Below, piece after piece: positions 5,270-8,025 of a stretch of DNA of 8,025 nt. Positions within the stretch are counted from its first letter, which is position 1. Each line of letters begins with the position of its first letter. Position numbers and translations under genes: made by a program. Source of the DNA: CAYXVU01 sp964468725 (GTDB lineage: Bacteria > Acidobacteriota > Blastocatellia > UBA7656); the NCBI GenBank assembly GCA_964468725.1, contig CAYXVU010000261.1, positions 1 through 8,025 of the forward strand, written 5' to 3'. The notes under the pieces were generated by a model that worked only from the letters and a program-made list of their open reading frames with translations, was not told the DNA's origin and did not search any database.

Positions 5270-7951
5270 GTGAATCTACATCGCATTATCGCTACCGCAC
5301 TTCTCTGCATGATGGCGTTCAGTCTGGTCATTGCCAACAACAATGACCGTGCCAAACTCGGCGACACGCGCAGCATCACCATGCCGTCTTTTGCGATTCT
5401 CGACGAAAACGCGCAACCGTTGATTGCGCTCAGCGGCAAAGTCGGCTTTCTCGCTTCGATCACCAGCGGCGCGCTGGTCTCTTTCAGTCTGACTTCGGGC
5501 AAAATCATCTCTTCCGTAGCGGTCGGCGATACCATTGGACCGATCACCATGATCGAATCGGCCAATCGGCGTTTGATTGCCGTACCGGCTGCCAACGACC
5601 CGCTCAAAGGGCATCCGGCAACGGTCAGCATCATTGATGCAACGGATGCCAAAGAGTTGGAAGTCGTCGGTCTGATCGCTTTGCCACCGGCTGCGCAAAT
5701 CACCACGACGACGCGCGCCTTTCTAACCGAAGACGGCAAATTCTGTTTGATCGCGTCGAGTTTCGACGAACCTTCCCTCTATTCGCTCAACGTTGAAACC
5801 GGACAAGTTGCTTCGTGGCTTCCTTTGCTCGGTCGCGCTTCCGAAGTCGAGTTCTTCGAACAAAACGGCCACCGCAACCTCGCGTTCGTCAGCGTTGCGG
5901 CCAATGAATTATCGCTCATTGACATAGATTCTGAAGGGCAACTCTCCTTGACCGGAAACTTCATTCCGTCGGGCGCACGCTTCGAAGAAACGAACAACAT
6001 CGCTTTTAGCGCCGACGGTCGCAGAGTCTATGTCGCCGCCGCTACTGGCAATCGCCTCTTTCAACTCGATGCCCGCAGCGGCGCATTGCTCGGCAGCGCG
6101 CGTCTGGCTTCGCCGCAGCGCGTCACGGTTGCCCGCGATGCTGAGCGCCGAGATTTGATCGGCGTGACACGCGCCGATCAATCCGACAAAGCTTTTCGCG
6201 GTGGCGCAACCCTCTTTACACACAATGAAGGCCAGTTGCAACTCAAATCCGAATTCACGCCGCCCGACGAAATCGCCTTTTCGCGTGCTAACAACGTCGT
6301 CTTTGATCAGTCGGGCGCGACAGCTTTCATCGGTTCGGCGACCGGCATGCTCTTCGCCTTCGATGTCGAGACTGGCGAATTGGAATCGCATCAAACAATC
6401 GGCAGCGAATTGCGCCGCATCGCGCTCAGTGAAACGACGCGAGCGCTGGCGGCAGTGCGTTCGGCGGCGAGCGGCGACGAAATCGTCATCATCAATTTCG
6501 ACATCGTGGCCGAAACCGAAGAGGGCGAGGCCGACTCCCTCGCTCCGCTCATTCAATCGCTCAAACCGAACCGCGTCGAGCAAGGTCAGCGCAAAGAGAT
6601 CAAACTTGCGGTCTTCGGCGAAAACTTCAGCGCCGATGCGACCCTCTTGGTCAACGGCCAAAGGGTAGCGGCAACCTTCAAACAAGCGGGCGGCCCGCTC
6701 CTCGCCAAACTGCCCAATGCCTTCTTCAATCAAGCGGGCACGCTCAGCATACAGGTGCAAAACGGCGACGGGTCGAGTTCCAATGACGAACCGCTCGCGG
6801 TCGTTCGCCCTGCTGACCCCTTGATTGATCGCATCAAACCGACCGAAATCGCCGGGCCGGGCGCCGCCTTTGCGCTCAAAGTCGTCGGCAAAAACTTCCG
6901 CAATAGTTCGATCATTCAAATCGGCGATCAACTGCTCAACACCAACAAAGTCAGCGACCGAGAATTGCGCGCCGAAGTTCCGCCCGAAATCGCCGGTCGC
7001 ATCGGCACCTATCGCGTGCTGGTCAAAGATTCGACCGTCCCCGATCTGCTCTCCAACGATCAGCCGCTCGATGTCTTCGGCCCGCGCATTCGCAGTTTGC
7101 AGACCAACGTGGAAACCGTGGTGGCGGGCGATTCGGCCTTTGTGCTGCGGTTGCAAGGCGACAATTTCCGCGAAGGGGCGAGCGTCGAAATCAATGGCGA
7201 AGCTCTTTCCGCAAGCCGTGTGCGCAGGGCTTCGAGTCGTTTGCTCAAAGCCACTGTACCGGCGCGATTTTTTCAGAGCGCCGGAAAACTTGCCGTCGCC
7301 GTTCGCAATACCGATGGCGCGGCTTCGACCGTTCACGAAGTAGATGCCGAAGCGCCGGAAATCAGAGAGTTCTTGCCGGGTCAAGTGCTGGCCGGAGTGA
7401 CCAGCGCCAAACTTGCTTTGCGCGGCACGAACTTCCGCAAACGTCTGCAACTCTTTGTTGGCAATTCTGAAGGGCAAGCTGTGCGCCTCGAACGCAGCCG
7501 TGTGCGCTTCCGTTCCAGCACGCGCATCCTCGTCACCCTTGACGGCGAATTGAGCGGGCTGCTGGCGCAACCCGGCACGCTGCGTTTTCAGGTCGTCAAT
7601 CCCAATAAAGGCGACGGCGTGCCTTCGGTCGAACACGCTCTCGATGTGGTCGCGCCGAACATTACCCAAGCCGAAATCCAGCCTCTCGAAGGCGATGACC
7701 AGAACGTTCGCATCGTCCTCAAAGGCGAACACTTTCGCACCGGCGCGACGGTCGAAATCGTCAAAGGCGATGCCGTGCAACTCGTAAAAACGCCTGAGAA
7801 ACTGAACGGCGAGCGCATCATCTTTACAATGCGCAGCCGCAGATTGGAAGGGCTGGGCAACTTCGAAATGGTCGTCGTCAACCCCGGCAATGTACGCTCG
7901 AACGGACGCCAACCCGAACGCGGCTCCGTCGCTGGTGGTAATCAACAGTAA
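5270..7951 (+). CDS. Exported beta-propeller-like protein with five IPT/TIG domains
   Basis: 893 residues from the GTG. A signal peptide covers about 1-22 (NLHR, then a hydrophobic run ending LVIA). Residues about 30-415 look like a WD40/YVTN/NHL-type beta-propeller. Recurrent blades pair a strand such as NNIAFSADGRRVYVAAATG (242-260) or NNVVFDQSGATAFIGSATG (341-359) with LFQLDARSGALLG or LFAFDVETGELES. An earlier blade reads LTEDGKFCLIAS...LYSLNVETGQV. Residues about 426-880 are five tandem IPT/TIG (Ig-like) domains. Each has the G-x-N/H-F strand turn: GENF, GKNF, GDNF, GTNF and GEHF, with Phe at 453, 543, 633, 722 and 822. Each ends near a VxNxDG- or NPG-like edge. There is no transmembrane anchor, sorting domain or catalytic motif. 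A cell-surface or secreted binding or adhesion role is likely from architecture alone. No partner gene is close, and I do not recognise a named family. Confidence 0.85.
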   Translation: MNLHRIIATALLCMMAFSLVIANNNDRAKLGDTRSITMPSFAILDENAQPLIALSGKVGFLASITSGALVSFSLTSGKIISSVAVGDTIGPITMIESANRRLIAVPAANDPLKGHPATVSIIDATDAKELEVVGLIALPPAAQITTTTRAFLTEDGKFCLIASSFDEPSLYSLNVETGQVASWLPLLGRASEVEFFEQNGHRNLAFVSVAANELSLIDIDSEGQLSLTGNFIPSGARFEETNNIAFSADGRRVYVAAATGNRLFQLDARSGALLGSARLASPQRVTVARDAERRDLIGVTRADQSDKAFRGGATLFTHNEGQLQLKSEFTPPDEIAFSRANNVVFDQSGATAFIGSATGMLFAFDVETGELESHQTIGSELRRIALSETTRALAAVRSAASGDEIVIINFDIVAETEEGEADSLAPLIQSLKPNRVEQGQRKEIKLAVFGENFSADATLLVNGQRVAATFKQAGGPLLAKLPNAFFNQAGTLSIQVQNGDGSSSNDEPLAVVRPADPLIDRIKPTEIAGPGAAFALKVVGKNFRNSSIIQIGDQLLNTNKVSDRELRAEVPPEIAGRIGTYRVLVKDSTVPDLLSNDQPLDVFGPRIRSLQTNVETVVAGDSAFVLRLQGDNFREGASVEINGEALSASRVRRASSRLLKATVPARFFQSAGKLAVAVRNTDGAASTVHEVDAEAPEIREFLPGQVLAGVTSAKLALRGTNFRKRLQLFVGNSEGQAVRLERSRVRFRSSTRILVTLDGELSGLLAQPGTLRFQVVNPNKGDGVPSVEHALDVVAPNITQAEIQPLEGDDQNVRIVLKGEHFRTGATVEIVKGDAVQLVKTPEKLNGERIIFTMRSRRLEGLGNFEMVVVNPGNVRSNGRQPERGSVAGGNQQ
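6545..7906 (+). repeat. Tandem array of five IPT/TIG domain units
   Basis: Five diverged Ig-like units of about 90 codons. The marker Phe codons are spaced 90, 90, 89 and 100 codons apart, the last interval being longer because unit 4 carries an extended mid-region (about residues 732-755). The units differ strongly in DNA sequence, so the duplication is old. Confidence 0.8.
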
Positions 7952-7960
7952 CCACTTGAC

Positions 7961-7975
7961 GGCGGACAGACCGCC
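7961..7975 (+). terminator. Weak hairpin after the IPT gene
   Basis: GGCGG (7961-7965) and CCGCC (7971-7975) flank a 5-nt loop, 9 nt after the stop. The sequence after it (CTTCGTCCCTT) is only mildly T-rich, so termination is uncertain. A 10-bp palindrome, GTAGCGCTAC, follows at 7990-7999. Confidence 0.3.
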
Positions 7976-8025
7976 CTTCGTCCCTTACCGTAGCGCTACA
8001 GATTCGGGTACTCCGAAAAAACCTC

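Noticed and set aside
5909..7945. A 678-codon open frame antisense to the IPT gene
   Set aside because: Its codons line up exactly with the sense codons, so it stays open merely because the sense gene avoids TTA, CTA and TCA codons. It ends at the sense TTA at 5909-5911. The translation is not protein-like and the sense frame has clear domains.

Overview
The window is about 57-58% GC by eye, with loosely packed genes, several exported proteins and sizeable non-coding gaps. A large exported beta-propeller/IPT protein, a Tat-type M20 hydrolase and a TPM protein together suggest a Gram-negative environmental heterotroph. Acidobacteriota (for example Blastocatellia) is my best guess, but this is inference from gene style and no marker gene is present.

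Layout. (1) Positions 1-1938, + strand: the 3' half of hutI (imidazolonepropionase, histidine degradation), then after 31 nt an M20-family amidohydrolase of the carbamoylase/allantoate-amidohydrolase type with a Tat-like leader. The two look like one operon. (2) 1939-2376: about 440 nt without a convincing gene, but with several inverted repeats. (3) 2377-3336, +: an exported, membrane-anchored TPM-domain (YgcG-like) protein with a Ser/Tyr-rich tail ending in Trp. (4) 3558-3968, +: a PaaI-type hotdog thioesterase behind a plausible sigma70-like promoter. (5) 3969-4101: a hairpin-rich junction between convergent genes. (6) 4102-4997, - strand: an exported single-domain rhodanese, then a small metal-type cupin, separated by a GGTGAA-like degenerate repeat. 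(7) 4998-5269: a divergent intergenic region. (8) 5270-7951, +: an 893-residue exported protein with an N-terminal beta-propeller-like half and five tandem IPT/TIG domains. (9) 7952-8025: a short hairpin and a 10-bp palindrome.

Functionally the window is a set of mostly independent housekeeping and envelope genes. The only pathway signal is histidine catabolism (hutI), with an unassigned amidohydrolase next to it. I found no CRISPR array, integrase, transposase, toxin-antitoxin pair, phage gene or RNA gene, and nothing I would defend as a new multi-gene system. The best leads are the hutI-linked exported M20 enzyme, the TPM protein's tail, the IPT array protein and the structured gap at 1939-2376.
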